Below, one piece after another: positions 54,174 to 64,000 of a stretch of DNA of 64,000 nt. The notes under the pieces are model-generated. The model had not been told where the DNA came from. It ran no database searches and saw only the letters and a list, made by a program, of their open reading frames with translations. This DNA comes from Anastrepha obliqua (lineage: Eukaryota > Arthropoda > Insecta > Diptera > Tephritidae). Where the stretch lies: the NCBI RefSeq assembly GCF_027943255.1, contig NC_072897.1, forward strand, positions 59,730,406 to 59,794,405, given 5' to 3'. How positions within the stretch are numbered: the first letter of the stretch is position 1; every line of letters starts with the position of its first letter. A program made the position numbers and the translations under genes.

Positions 54174-54373
54174 TTATACCTCCTGCCAGGTTATTGGTAC
54201 GGTAATTTCCACATAGTACTTGGGTGGCCACCAATTCCGCCGTTCCGCGGATGAGTGGATACCCAATTCCTATATGGAGCTGCCCTCTTAGTTCGTGGTA
54301 AGTTAATCCCCATAACATGGGGTTAAATCACCACTTAAGCCTCATTCCCGCGGCAATGAGACCGACGTGACAA
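54174..54373 (-). other. 5' untranslated region of LOA-like LINE no. 1
   Basis: About 200 bases between the R1 junction and ORF1. GC-rich, no coding motif. LINEs usually carry their internal promoter here. Confidence 0.5.
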
Positions 54374-55609
54374 GGCTGTCTCAAACAGTTTGGATATTTG
54401 ACTACGTCGCCCCACAGTTCCACAGCGTAAAACAGGATCTAGTTGCAGACGCTTGCTAACAATGCTCTCATTTGTTGCCTTGGTTCACCCACATTGAGCA
54501 TCAGTCGCGATTAAGCCGCGAAGGATTTCGCAGCTTTGGAGCTAGCTTATTGCGGGATGCTTTTTAAAATTGAGCTTTCTGTCGATCATTACCCCTAAAT
54601 ATTTGATAGTATCTGTTGATGTTACATTGTGACCACCAACCTTTATTTGAATGTTTTCAGCTTTTCGCCTAGAACGTATGAGAACCAGTTGGGTCTTATG
54701 GTCTGCTAGTCTTAGTCCAGACGATTGTAACCATTGCTTAATTTTATTAATAGTGTCCTCGGCCCTTCGTGAGACCTCTCTTATGGTTTTTCCTACGACT
54801 ACCACAGCTAGGTCATCTGCGTACCCAACAATACTGGCTTGTTCGTGCTGTTCAACGCATAGCACTCCATCATACATGATATTCCATAGTGCCGGGCCTA
54901 GTACGGAGCCCTGAAGAACTCCTCCAGTTACCTTATAGCTTTTGGGGCCTGTATCATACCATAGGGTTCTGTTATCAAAGTATGAAGCAGTTAGCTTTAT
55001 CAGATAATTCGGCACATTCATACTCCGAAGTGCCATCAGTATTTGGTGCCATTTGGCCGTATTGAACGCATTTTTAACGGCCAGAGTCACCACTGCGCAA
55101 TATTTTTTGGCTCCCCCTAGCCATATTTTACCAGAGATAGCAGTTTTTGCTATTTCCCATCATTCTATTATTGCATCTACTGCACTGCGATGCTTTCTGA
55201 AATCGTATTGCCGAGCTGACAGACCTCTATGTCCTTCTGAGTACTGCTCTAGTCGGTTACAGATTATTGGTTCTAGCACTTTGCCAGCTGTGTCCAGCAT
55301 ACAGAGCGGCCTGTATGAGGAAGGATCTTCTGGAAGTTTTCCAGGCTTCGGCAGTAGGACTAGTCGATGTTGTTTCCATTTCACAGAAAAAACTCTTATT
55401 TTCGTACCCTTTCGACGTGTTTTCGCATCTGGACGTAGGACTCCATTCGAACAAGATCATCTTATGGTCACTATGTGTATACTTCTCCGACACACCCCAT
55501 CGTGCTGTTCTAGCTATTGTTGGACCAGCAACGGTCAGGGCTATGGAAGATCTGCCTCTGCCATTGTCGAAGGTATTCTTATTGCCCCTATTTAGTAGCA
55601 CTAGATCTA
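54374..55609 (-). pseudogene. R1-type LINE, piece 3: endonuclease end and RT
   Basis: Reads SSLDLVLLNRGNKNTFDNGR, RTARWGVSEKYTHSDHKMIL (endonuclease SDH motif), then without the usual long linker KQHRLVLLPKPGKLPEDPSS (RT start), so several hundred bases are deleted at about 55385. RT continues CMLDTAGKVLEPIICNRLEQ, VVTLAVKNAFNTAKW, GSVLGPALWNIMYDGVL and the catalytic VGYADDLAVVVVG. In the first catalytic box Ala stands where Asp is required (TLAVKNAF), a dead polymerase. It ends in LWGDVVKYPN at the junction with the LOA-like LINE. Confidence 0.85.
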
Positions 55610-56700
55610 GGGAGGATGGTTCCATGTGTAGAAGTCCAGGCAAGTGGGGAAAGTTACTGATCGCCATTCACTTGGGAGTGGCCAGGACGATTCTTCTGCA
55701 TATGGTTCAAGCAGCTCACAACGTCCGGGATTAGCCCACGTATCCTCTGGGTAGCTTCCGAACACCCGTTCGGGAGTGAGCTAATGTGAGAAGGCGAAGC
55801 ATTCCAGGATAGCTGGTTGTGCGATGGGTTTGGGACCCGCCACTTAAAAATAAAATTAACTATTGTTAGCGTATGCCGATGATATCGATATCATCGGCCT
55901 TAACAACCGCGCTGTTAGTTCTGCCTTATCCAAACTGGATAAAGAGGCAAAGCGAATGGGTTTGGTGGTGAACGAGGACAAAACGAAGTACCTCCTGTCT
56001 TCAAACAAACAGTCGGCGCACTCACGTATCAGCACCCGCGTCACTGTAGACAGCTATAATTTCGAGGTTGTAAAAGACTTCGTTTATTTAGGAACCAGCA
56101 TTAACACCGATAACAATGCCAGCCTTGAAATCCAAGGTAGAATCTCTCTTGCCAACAATGGCTACTTTGGACTAAGTAGGCAATTGGGCAGTAAAGTCCT
56201 CTCTCGACGAACAAAACTAACACTCTACAAGACTCTCATCATGCCCGTCCTAGCGTATGGCGCAGAAGCTTGGACGATGACAACATCCGATGAAGCGACG
56301 CTTGGAGTGTTTGAGAGAAAGATTCTGCATAAGATTTTTGGACCTTTGCACGTTGGCAACGGCGAATATCGTAGACGATGGAACGATGAGCTGTATGAGC
56401 TTTACGACGATATAGACATAGCGCAGCGAATAAAGATCCAGCGGTTACGTTGGCTGGGTCATGTCGTCCGAATGGATTCAAACGCTCCGGCTTTGAAAGT
56501 ATTCGATGCGGTACCAGCTGGTGATAGCAGAGGAAGATGAAGGCCTCCTCTGCGTTGGAAAGATCAGGTCGAGAAGGACTTGGCTTCACTTGGTGTGTCC
56601 AACTGGCGCCGGTTAGCACGAGAAAGAAACGACTGGCGCGCTTTGTTAGACTCGGCCAAAATCGCGTAAGCAGTTATCGCGCCAATTAGGAAGAAGAAGA
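55610..56700 (+). mobile_element. RTE-like LINE, 5'-truncated, nested in the R1 element
   Basis: Near-identical 7-mers flank it: AGATCTA (55603-55609) and AGGTCTA (56701-56707). It is in the opposite orientation to its R1 host and ends with (GAA)n (GGAAGAAGAAGAAG). It carries the last part of an RT. The same family's 3' end occurs at 9231-9990 (minus). Confidence 0.75.
55863..56670 (+). pseudogene. RTE-like LINE: RT catalytic box to C-terminus
   Basis: The frame begins in the catalytic box LAYADDIDIIGLNNRAVSSA and runs through KRMGLVVNEDKTKYLLS, FVYLGTSINTDNNASLEIQG, LTLYKTLIMPVLAYGAEAWT, VFERKILHKIFGPLHVGNGE and RIKIQRLRWLGHVVRMDSNA. A TGA at about 56538 interrupts; decayed coding (LRWKDQVEKDLASLGVSNWR) goes on to 56670. 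Everything before the catalytic box is missing. Confidence 0.88.
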
Positions 56701-57241
56701 AGGTCTAAACTACCAAAGGCCTCCAGTAGTGCTGCTCTCATTTGTGTTGTTACCGAGCAGCTCCATTCAGCAGTTCATGCATTAAAATCGCCTGCAACTA
56801 CTCTCGGTGCTTTCGCTCTGATGGCTCCGGTCAATGCATCAACCGTTTGCTCAAAGTCATTCATGCTGCAGCTTGGGGAAATATAGCAGCTACAAAAGAA
56901 AATGCCTTTTATTTTGGCGATTACGAATCCGTTATATTTCTTGGGCTGAATCTCAAAGGAGTAGTTGCCGCAGTTCATTATGGCTGCGGTACCGTTCTCT
57001 CAAAAGAGCGATATGAATCCTCATATCCTCATTTAGCGTTTGGTTGAAGAGATCTTGTGCAGCTTCGTAGTGATTAAGGTTTAATTGCGGGCACTTAATC
57101 ATTCCTGGTTCTATTGTTAATCGCTTTCTTATATATCCAACATTTGGTGTTGCTTAGAATGTGCTCTGCTTCGCTAAACCCCTTGATTTTGCACACAGAG
57201 CAGCTTGGATTTGCAGTGCATGTTTTCGCGATATGTCCTTA
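56701..57241 (-). pseudogene. R1-type LINE, piece 2: ORF1 end and endonuclease start
   Basis: Minus strand reads GHIAKTCTANPSCSVCKIKG (last Cys/His knuckle of ORF1), then after a gap CYISPSCSMNDFEQTVDALT, APRVVAGDFNA (endonuclease GDFNA motif) followed by a stop, and LLEAFGSLDL at the junction with the RTE-like insert. Directly continued by piece 3. Confidence 0.8.
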
Positions 57242-57338
57242 GGTTAGGTTATGTTATGGTGGTAGTCGGTCTGCACGACCAACTCACTTAGACCTTACAG
57301 GTCCGTTGCGATACCACTGTGCTACACGGGAACCTCAT

Positions 57339-60300
57339 TTATCTTCCTTCGTGGAACCATTTCGTGGCTTTTATGAAGCGTAGTATTGATGCCAACCCCA
57401 CGCCAGACAGTTCTGTAGGAGAATTAAAAAAGTATTTACCTAGACAACCTGCTCTGATTTTAGCTAGGGCTGGACAATTGTAAAGGAAGTGCTCAACTGT
57501 TTCTTCCTCTTCCTCATCTCTGCAACTTCTGCAATATTCATGGGAGAAAACTCCTAGTCTCGAGGAATGCCTGCCAAATAGCCAGTGACCGGTTAAACAA
57601 GCCACGACCTTTGAGATATTGTCTCTTGAGAGACTAAGCAATTCCTTTGTTCCTCAATATCTCTATGTCCCGGAACCCAAATAAGGCTGACCTTGAATAC
57701 GTCACTAATATCATTTAGAGCTGCCCGGCATTCCTGTGCAACCTTCGATCTTAGTAAAGCCGTATTCATTGATTTGATGGCCGCCTGGCTATCCGAGAAT
57801 ATATTTATAATCGTTTTTGTTACGGCGTGCGTATTTAGGTATGTAGCCACTTCTTTTATAGCTAGTACCTCTGCCTGATAGACGCTGCAGTAGTCTGGTA
57901 GTCGAACGGATAGTTCCAGTCCTAATTCCTTCGAGAAAACTCCGTAGCCAACCTTATCGTCTAGCTTGGAGCCATCTGTATAAAAGTTTAATTCCTCCCT
58001 TCTCCATGGCCTTGTTGTATGCCTCTCCCTTCTTGACGGTATACTCGTCTTGAAGAGCCTTTCAAAGGTGAGTCTAGGGATAGAGTAGTCTATTTCTTGT
58101 TTATGACTATTCAGAGAGTGCAAAATGGAAGCGTGGCCAAAGCACCGGTCTTTCCATAGCGCCATACTTTTTAGTCTGAGCGCCGAGGCGGCGGCCACGT
58201 GTTTTCCTACCAGATTTAGGGCAGGTAAGTTGATTAGCACTTCCAGCGCTTTGTTTGGAGTAGTCCTTAAGGCGCCAGAGATGCTTAAAAAAGCTGTTCT
58301 TTGGACCTTACTCATGATTTTAGCGTAAGTCGCCTTTTGAGCAGATGGCCACCATACAAGTATTCCGTACATTAAGATTGGCCTAACTACCGAAGTATAG
58401 AGCCAATGCGTAATACGGGGTGTTAGTCCCCATTTGATACCGACCGCTTTTTTGCAAGTGTATAATGCAACGTTGGCCTTCTTTACTCTTTCCTCAATAT
58501 TAGATTTCCACGTGAGTTTCCTGTCTAATATGAGTCCTGGGTACTTGACATTCTCTTTCAAAGGAATCTCCACACCCTTAAAAATTAGCGGGGAGATTAT
58601 AGGGAGCCTATGTTTGTTTGTAAAGAGAATTATTTGAGTTTTTGAGGGGTTTATATCGAGTCCCCTGCTCTCAGTCCAGCTTCTAAGCGTGGCCATGTTA
58701 GAGCGCAGAATATCCATAAGGGTGTTAGGATATTTGCCTTTAACGGCGATTGCTACGTCATCTGCGTAAACTGTGACGTGGCAACCCCCTCTTTCCAGGG
58801 TCAGCAACAGGGAGTTTACTGCCAAAATCCAAAGAAGAGGGGAGAGGACTCCACCTTGCGGTGTGCCTCTGCAGACCTGTCTGCTTAGAGTAGTGCTTCC
58901 TAATTTAGCCGTTACCTTTCTTTTGATGAGTATATCTTCTATCAGGGCTACGACATGTGGTTCAACTCCAAAATCTTCTAATGAATCTACTATAGCGTTT
59001 GCATTTATATTGTTGAAGGCGCCTTCTATGTCTACGAAAGCAACCAATGCAAACTCTTTGTCTGATAAGCTTTTTTCCACCAACCCGACGAGTGAATGTT
59101 AGGCGGTTTCTGTGGACTTCCCTTTAGTATAGGCATGTTGCGCCGAAGAGAGCCTATTTAAAGGCACGACACCCCGTATGTATTCATCTATTATTCTCTC
59201 CAGGATCTTGAGAAGAAAAGACGTTAGACTAATGGGTCTGAAGTCTTTAGGGTTAGTGTGTGAGGACCTACCTGCCTTGGGTATGAAGGACACTTTTGCC
59301 TCCCTCCATCCTAGCGGAATGTAGCCCATGTTAAGACAACTTCTAATGAAAATTTTGATAAACGGTAGTACAATGCCTCGTGATTGCTGCAGTTCAGCGG
59401 GATAGATACCGTCCATTCCTGGTGATTTATAAGGACCAAAAGTATTAATAGCCCATTCGATTTTTGAAACTAAGATTGGCTTTCATTATTGGCGGAATGG
59501 TTTTGTTCCACCGGCTTGTTTCCTGGAAAGTGTGTGTCTAGGAGAAGACCTAACGATTCCTCACTTGACGTAGTCCATGTATTCCCTTGACCTTGTAGGT
59601 AGCCTAGGTTGCATGGCGTCTTTGAGAGAATTTTTCTTAATCTGGCCGCTTCTGAAGTCTCTTCCATTTCTTTGCAATAATTTTGCCAAGATTCACGCTG
59701 CGCAGTTCTAACTGGTTGTTTGTAGTTTTTCAATTCAGCCTTATAGGCTGGCCAGTCCTCTGACCTTCTCGTGGCCTTGGCCAGATTAAATAGTGTTCTA
59801 TGGGATTCTCGTAGCGAGGTTAGCTGCTTGGACCACCAAGGTGGTTTAGACTTCCCTCTGGGTCGGACAACCGGACAGCTGGCTGCTAACGAGCTATTCA
59901 TTGCTTTAGTTACCTGATTAACCAGTTTATCCAACTCCCCACAAGTAGAGGGGTTTTTGGGGGCTTTCTTTGGCAGTAGAGCTCTTAATTTTTTATTGTA
60001 AACTCCCCAGTCAGTTTTCCGTATGTTCCTGAACTGACTAACTTTGGGAGACCTAGTGTCGATTTCGAATTCAATATACCGATGGTCTGAGAACGAATTT
60101 TCGTTTGAAACTCGCCATCTTTTAATATGATTAGAGAACATGTCGGAAGCCAGGGTGATGTCCAAAACTTCCTCTCTGTTCATAGTAACAAAAGTCGGCT
60201 CTGAGCCTAAATTCAAAACACTAATTTTATTTTCTAAGATAAAGTCCCGTAGTGACTCACCTCTAGAGTTAGTGTCGCTGCTCCCCCACAGGATGTTGTG

Positions 60301-60707
60301 AGCATTTGCGTCGCAGGAGACAACCAAATGTTTGTTCTTCCGGGCTGCCTCTTGCACCAGGGTACGGACTTCGTCCGGCGGAGCATCTCTGTCATAGGCC
60401 ATATAGGCGGAGGCTAGCCAAAAACCGGTTTTCCCGAGCTCGATGCTTGCCGCCACCATGTCGCCGCTACTAAGCTGTGGGAGCAAGAAGATATTTATAT
60501 TATTTTTAGCGAGAATGCAGCTACGGATCTTACCTCTGTGTTGTACGGCAATCAGTTTAAATCCCTTCACTCCAGATCGCAGATTTTATTGCCGTATATC
60601 CACGGCTCTCTAATGAGGGCTATGTCAAGTCCACCGGCAGCCAAGCGGACGGAAAGATGCGCGGACGCAAGTTTGGAGTGGTGGAGATTAATTTGGATCA
60701 GCCTCAT
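57339..60707 (-). pseudogene. LOA-like LINE no. 2, ORF2
   Basis: Starts MRLIQINLHHSKLASAHLSV at 60707, overlapping the ORF1 end by about 20 bases. Endonuclease: LDIALIREPWIYGNKICDL, a one-base loss at about 60575, VVSCDANAHNILWGSSDTNS, NENSFSDHRYIEFEID. RT: GMDGIYPAELQQSRG, GWREAKVSFIPKAGRSSHTN, a TAA at 59099, FVDIEGAFNNINANAIVDSL, GTPQGGVLSPLLWILAVNSL, catalytic VTVYADDVAIAV. RNase H: LNFYTDGSKLDDKVGYGVFS, VYQAEVLAIKEVATYL, IFSDSQAAIKSMN, SLIWVPGHRDI, so D, E, D and H are all present. A frame break at about 59480 and a deletion at about 57640 follow; the Cys/His end CRSCRDEEEEETVEHFLYNC is kept. Confidence 0.92.
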
Positions 60708-61593
60708 GAGAATCTGTCCGTTTCATCTCCACCATCGTGACCTCGACGTGCTCCTCCGAGATCTCCCCACCCTCAATGTCAGCGAGGAGATCATCTTCGT
60801 TAAAAAGCGGTCCCATACCGGTCAGCCTCTCCGAGTCGGTTGAGCATTGGCTGTTGGCCAACCCTTCTGCAGTATCGCTCCGCAAGCTGGCTTTGTCACT
60901 CTCCTCATCTGAGTTCAAAGCTGGCTCGTCGCTGCGATAGATTCGAATGGTTGCGTCAACGAACCCGAACCTCACGACATTGTTTTTCTGCGCCAGTGGG
61001 CCGAGCGATTCTCCATTGAGGATGAGCATCACCTGTCGCCTACCTTTTACTGGCTCCTCCATTCTACCTACCTTCCAATTATGTGTTTGCAGGTCTCTGT
61101 TGCAGGACTTGAAAATTTCCTCAATTTTGTTTGGCTCTGCCGGCTTGGCCGGAATCCAAACTCGAGCTCGAGGCCTGCTTGGAATTTCATCCTTGCTGAC
61201 CGCATCGAGTTTGACACCCGGCCAAACCTCTCCTATCTTGTTTACGGCCAACCTGTAGAGCGTGCCTGACCTAGTGTCTTCGCAGGCGATGAGTTTAGCT
61301 CTACCTTGATACCAGCCTGCGTCATGACAAAGGGGAGGAGGTCCGGGGTGTTCGTCTAGGATCTGGAGGTACACTTCGGCGATAGCCTCCTCAATCCACC
61401 TCCATTTTTCCTTAGGAATCACTCCTTCCTCCTCTCCTTTGTCGATGACGGCCAGTATCTCACCGCCGCCTTTTACCACCTCACTAAAGGTTGGATGTTT
61501 TTGGCCACCTACCTTCTGTCTTTTGGCGGCCCTTTCCATTGTCTGCTCTGTAGACCGTTGTCTTTTGGGAGTAGCACGCGCCGGTTTTCCCAA
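60688..61593 (-). CDS. LOA-like LINE no. 2, ORF1 (intact, 301 residues)
   Basis: ORF1 proteins of LINEs coat the RNA and assist integration. The frame is uninterrupted: a basic N-terminus (ARATPKRQRSTEQTMERAAK), a central domain KWRWIEEAIAEVYLQILDEH, PPPLCHDAGWYQGRAKLIAC, LYRLAVNKIGEVWPGVKLDA, PRARVWIPAKPAEPNKIEEI, RQVMLILNGESLGPLAQKNN, and an acidic tail (NEDDLLADIEGGEISEEHVE). The central part resembles the DUF4780-type domain I associate with ORF1 of such LINEs. ORF2 starts within its last codons on another frame, suggesting translation by re-initiation. It is the only long undamaged transposon frame of the window. Confidence 0.88.
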   Translation of the reverse strand: MGKPARATPKRQRSTEQTMERAAKRQKVGGQKHPTFSEVVKGGGEILAVIDKGEEEGVIPKEKWRWIEEAIAEVYLQILDEHPGPPPLCHDAGWYQGRAKLIACEDTRSGTLYRLAVNKIGEVWPGVKLDAVSKDEIPSRPRARVWIPAKPAEPNKIEEIFKSCNRDLQTHNWKVGRMEEPVKGRRQVMLILNGESLGPLAQKNNVVRFGFVDATIRIYRSDEPALNSDEESDKASLRSDTAEGLANSQCSTDSERLTGMGPLFNEDDLLADIEGGEISEEHVEVTMVEMKRTDSHEADPN

Positions 61594-61853
61594 GTCGGAT
61601 ATTACTCCCTTTGCCCACTCTAGCGATTTAGCTTGGTCTTCGGTTAGCTGGGCTCTTGCTACCTCTCCTACTCTAAATAAGACCCTGCTGGCCGAATTCT
61701 TTTCATAATAATTTTGTTTGGAGGGACGGACATGTTTAGCATTCGCTCAATACTGGAATGTATTCAAGTGACAACACTATCATCCATTGGTAAGGTCTGG
61801 TTAGTGATTCGACTAAGCCTCCGCACCACGTCAAGGTGTCTGCCTTCGCGAAG
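61594..61853 (-). other. 5' untranslated region of LOA-like LINE no. 2
   Basis: 260 bases between the target duplication and ORF1. No motif recognised; the internal promoter is expected here. Confidence 0.5.
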
Positions 61854-61864
61854 GCGATATGTCC

Positions 61865-62868
61865 TTAAGTCCCGCATCTTAAGCACATTTTACCTCTGTC
61901 TGTGTTTTGGCATGATTTCGCAACATGACCGAATTCCAGACACCGATAACGTCGTGTTAGCGTTGCCTTTTCCCGTATTTGGCATCGTACCCATTCCACT
62001 TTTAGTTTACCTACTTGTAGCAATTTCCTTGCATGTTTGGTGGGCAGTACTAGAGCCGCTATTTGCGTGTTATCTCGAAGTACCCGCATGGACTTCACTG
62101 TGCTATCTCTTAATCCATGATTTTCTGGGAATTGTTCCTTCCCTATTTGTATTACGTCATTTTTGGTAGCCGTTTCTTCCAGATCGGAACATTCGATAGC
62201 GGGTTGTTCACGCAGGCTTTTCACACTCGCCGAATCAGTCAGTATATTTCCTACCTACTCTATAAATTTTTCGGTGTGGTTCCTAGCACCATTTATCAGC
62301 TGTATCAGAAGTTCCCCTTTCGCCGTTCTTCTGATTTTGTTGACGCTTTCCCCAAGCTCTTTCAGCTCAGGTTTGCCTTTAATTGATTTTAGGATATCAG
62401 CATATGACTTCTCTCCGGTTTTGGAAATGAATAGCGCGTTGCGACGTCATTGTGGTAGCTTGCGCGGTCTCTTGACTGTGTTTTTGCGTTCCACAGTCGC
62501 CAACCAATTATCACAGCATGGCTCTCCGTATGCTGTTTGTTCTGTTCGCTTGCTGTCCTTTCAGCTTCTGTTGCCTTGCTAGCTATGGAAGTAGGCTGCC
62601 TATTTACTCTGCTACCTTCCTTGTCCAGTGCAGGTTGCTGAACTTTCACATTTTCGGCATTTTTCCCCTGCTTGATACGAGGCATGCCATCTGTCTGCAC
62701 TCCTTTCGTGACCTGCATTACCGCTATTGGTGCTTCAGCGTCCTTATTTATTGTCGGGTGATGATGCTTTTTTTTAAAAGGATCGCACATTCTTGACGTA
62801 ACATCCTCTGCAACCACCGCGTCATTAGATATAATAGGTGTAGTTGGGCGAGTCGGCGATCTTGCCAT
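61865..62868 (-). pseudogene. R1-type LINE, piece 1: ORF1
   Basis: Starts MARSPTRPTTPIISNDAVVA (62868). It has a charged, low-complexity N-terminal half, a frame break at about 62390, then the gag-like part (KSMRVLRDNTQIAALVLPTK, HARKLLQVGKLKVEWVRCQI) and a Cys/His knuckle CLEFGHVAKSC followed by CLRCGT and a TAA. The next knuckle (GHIAK...) is split by LOA-like LINE no. 2 and continues in piece 2 at 57241. Confidence 0.82.
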
Positions 62869-63395
62869 TTTGTGGCTTCTTTTGAAAGGATCTTTCCCTT
62901 TCCCAGCATTCTCTGCTAATATGATTTCACTATCCTTCTCATATCCGCTGTTGCTGGTACTGTCGCTTTATTTCGCTATAGTTAGCGCTTGCTGTTGTTG
63001 TAGTTTTTGTGTTTGTGGTTTTTTTTGTCTGTATTTAGTAAGGGTCCCCACTCAAGCCCGTTATCTCTAGATTTGTGTAGTTGCTTTATAACCCCATCGT
63101 TATCTATTCAATGTAGGGAGGTTATGCGAGGGTTGACACATGTCTTTATGAGTACATGCGTTCAGAGCCGGGTCGGCATTAACCAGGAAGAATTCAACTG
63201 GACCTACACGACCAGTTAAATGGTGACGGCTAGATAGCGTTACTTGAGGCCTGCCAGGGTTTTAACGGGACGGGGCCTATTGTGACATTAATCCAGGAGC
63301 CATTTCAGTAAGGTGTCACCCTTACTTACTAAGTCCTAGAATACCACGATAACCAGCCCATCTCAAACAAAATCCTCTCCTATCGCCAGTTTGCC
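62869..63395 (-). other. 5' untranslated region of the R1-type LINE
   Basis: About 520 bases upstream of the ORF1 start, moderately GC-rich at the far end (GACGGGGCCTATTGTGACAT region), without coding motif. The 5' end is placed where repeat R copy C resumes (about 63395). Confidence 0.5.
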
Positions 63396-63948
63396 ATTAG
63401 GCATAGTTTTGCTGGGAGTCGAGAAGGTATACATATGTACGTACATTTGATAGAGCGGCAAGTGTGCATACTTACATACATATCGTATACGGAAATGTGA
63501 TGAGAATTGCCTTTGCACTTGTTACACAGGAGTTCGGTCACAACCATATGCCAATACGTGAGGTAGGTCATGGTTGCTTCAATACATTTGACTTCTGCTT
63601 AATTATTCCTTATGTATATGTATATAATAAGAAACAGGTTTAACTGATCCAAATATATTTACGGTAACATACGAATATGCTTTTTTATCCTATAAAATAA
63701 ATATAGAGTATCTTAGGTTTGCTAAATTTTCCTTTTATTTATTTTAGATATCAAAACTTGTATTCGAACCATGCTTGTATGTGTATATCCTGCAATAAAA
63801 TGTGGATGAAAAATCATAGAATATAAATAAAGACATATTCAAATGCCTTGCAAAATGCCGTCGGTCAATTTCACTTCCAACAAATGTATAACAATGCTCA
63901 TTTTCTTTTTGTACAAAAGTAACAAGATATAATTTTTAACTTTATATA

Positions 63949-64000
63949 TAACGGGTGATTTTTTAGCTATTATCTTTTTAAACAGTTGGTTTAAACAGCT
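63949..64000 (+). mobile_element. Left tip of another DD41D element, cut by the window end
   Basis: AACGGGTGATTTTTTAGCTA and then AAACAGTTGGTTTAAACAGC match the left end of the element at 18072 (GATGATTTTTTAGCTG, CAGTTGGTTTAAACAGCT). It follows TATATATA in repeat R copy C. The remainder lies outside. Confidence 0.85.

Larger units (their letters stand above)
49149..54373 (-). mobile_element. LOA-like LINE no. 1 with RNase H
   Basis: Flanked by GCCTGCCTCAAA (49137-49148) and GGCTGTCTCAAA (54374-54385), a 12-base target duplication with two differences. Contains ORF1 (54172-53030), ORF2 (53027-49730) with endonuclease, RT and RNase H, and a 3' tail holding a SINE. The clade assignment rests on the RNase H and the N-terminal endonuclease start. 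Length 5.2 kb, almost complete. Confidence 0.8.
57242..61853 (-). mobile_element. LOA-like LINE no. 2, nested in R1 ORF1
   Basis: GCGATATGTCCTTA occurs at 57228-57241 and 61854-61867, a perfect 14-base target duplication inside the R1 ORF1 zinc-knuckle region. The 3' end on the minus strand is AACATAACCTAACCT. ORF1 is intact and ORF2 has few breaks, so this is one of the younger LINEs here. Length 4.6 kb. Confidence 0.9.
48298..63395 (-). mobile_element. R1-type LINE broken into four pieces by nested insertions
   Basis: Pieces on the minus strand in order: 63395-61854, 57241-56701, 55609-54374, 49148-48298, together about 4.2 kb. They read ORF1, then ORF1 end plus endonuclease, then endonuclease end plus RT, then the C-terminus. 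Each break coincides with the end of another LINE and with a short repeated target sequence. The element lies in repeat R copy C. Confidence 0.82.
47693..63945 (+). repeat. Interspersed repeat family R, copy C (split by a 15 kb nest)
   Basis: 47693-48297 and 63395-63945 are the two halves. The junction can be rebuilt from copy D: after AAAGCGAGTGCTTTGTGT and TACTGTTGTATG, the matching sequence resumes with GCATAGTTTTGCTGGGAGTC at 63400. The landmark GCCTTGCAAAATGCCGTCGG is at about 63847. Confidence 0.65.

Noticed and set aside
57228..57260. TTAGG-like telomere repeat (CCTTAGGTTAGGTTATG)
   Set aside because: It is the AACCTAACCT tail of LOA-like LINE no. 2 next to its target duplication. Only two units, and flies generally lack TTAGG telomeres.

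Overview
The window looks like nuclear DNA of a higher fly, probably a tephritid fruit fly. The reasons are an AT-rich background, short GT-AG introns, and a transposon mix typical of Diptera: Tc1, mariner, DD41D 'rosa-like' mariner, piggyBac, P/THAP, PIF/Harbinger, Helentron-like Helitron, BEL/Pao, and R1-, LOA-, I- and RTE-like LINEs, plus a tRNA-derived SINE. This placement is inference; no species was identified. No rRNA, CRISPR array, bacterial operon or functional tRNA was seen. Family names rest on protein motifs I recognise, not on a search.

Host signal is confined to the left end. Two phase-compatible exons (4814-4978 and 8271-8429, + strand) encode the start of a single-pass membrane protein. 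An acceptor precedes the first exon and a donor follows the second. If both belong to one gene, everything from 8430 to the window end may lie in one giant intron filled with transposons.

Left part (1-23 kb): copy A of an unnamed interspersed repeat ('family R', 1600-3800); a nearly intact Tc1 element in the host intron (5522-7197); an RTE-like LINE 3' end (9231-9990); a mariner remnant; a PIF/Harbinger element with convergent transposase and MADF genes (13922-16764); SINEs; repeat R copy D (minus) interrupted by a DD41D element that is itself interrupted; and a Helentron-like remnant carrying a SINE.

Middle (23-40 kb): a near-complete piggyBac-like element (23095-25928); a P/THAP9-like transposase (minus, 26071-32470) split by a 3.8 kb palindrome made of two about 1.8 kb arms; a decayed mariner (32524-33755); and a full-length but coding-dead BEL/Pao retrotransposon with both LTRs, a tRNA-Trp-type primer site and a GACTT target duplication (34091-39937).

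Right part (40-64 kb): an orphan THAP exon; a long-TIR MITE; repeat R copy B interrupted by a GC-rich mariner fragment, a DD41D element, an I-like LINE piece and a piggyBac MITE; a mariner (46433-47690); and repeat R copy C, holding a 15 kb nest. There an R1-type LINE (minus) is interrupted by two LOA-like LINEs and one RTE-like LINE, each with a recognisable target duplication, and a SINE sits in the 3' tail of one of the LOA elements. The window ends inside the TIR of another DD41D element.

Most elements are dead. A striking number carry a single lesion in a homopolymer run, which could be biological or an assembly artefact.
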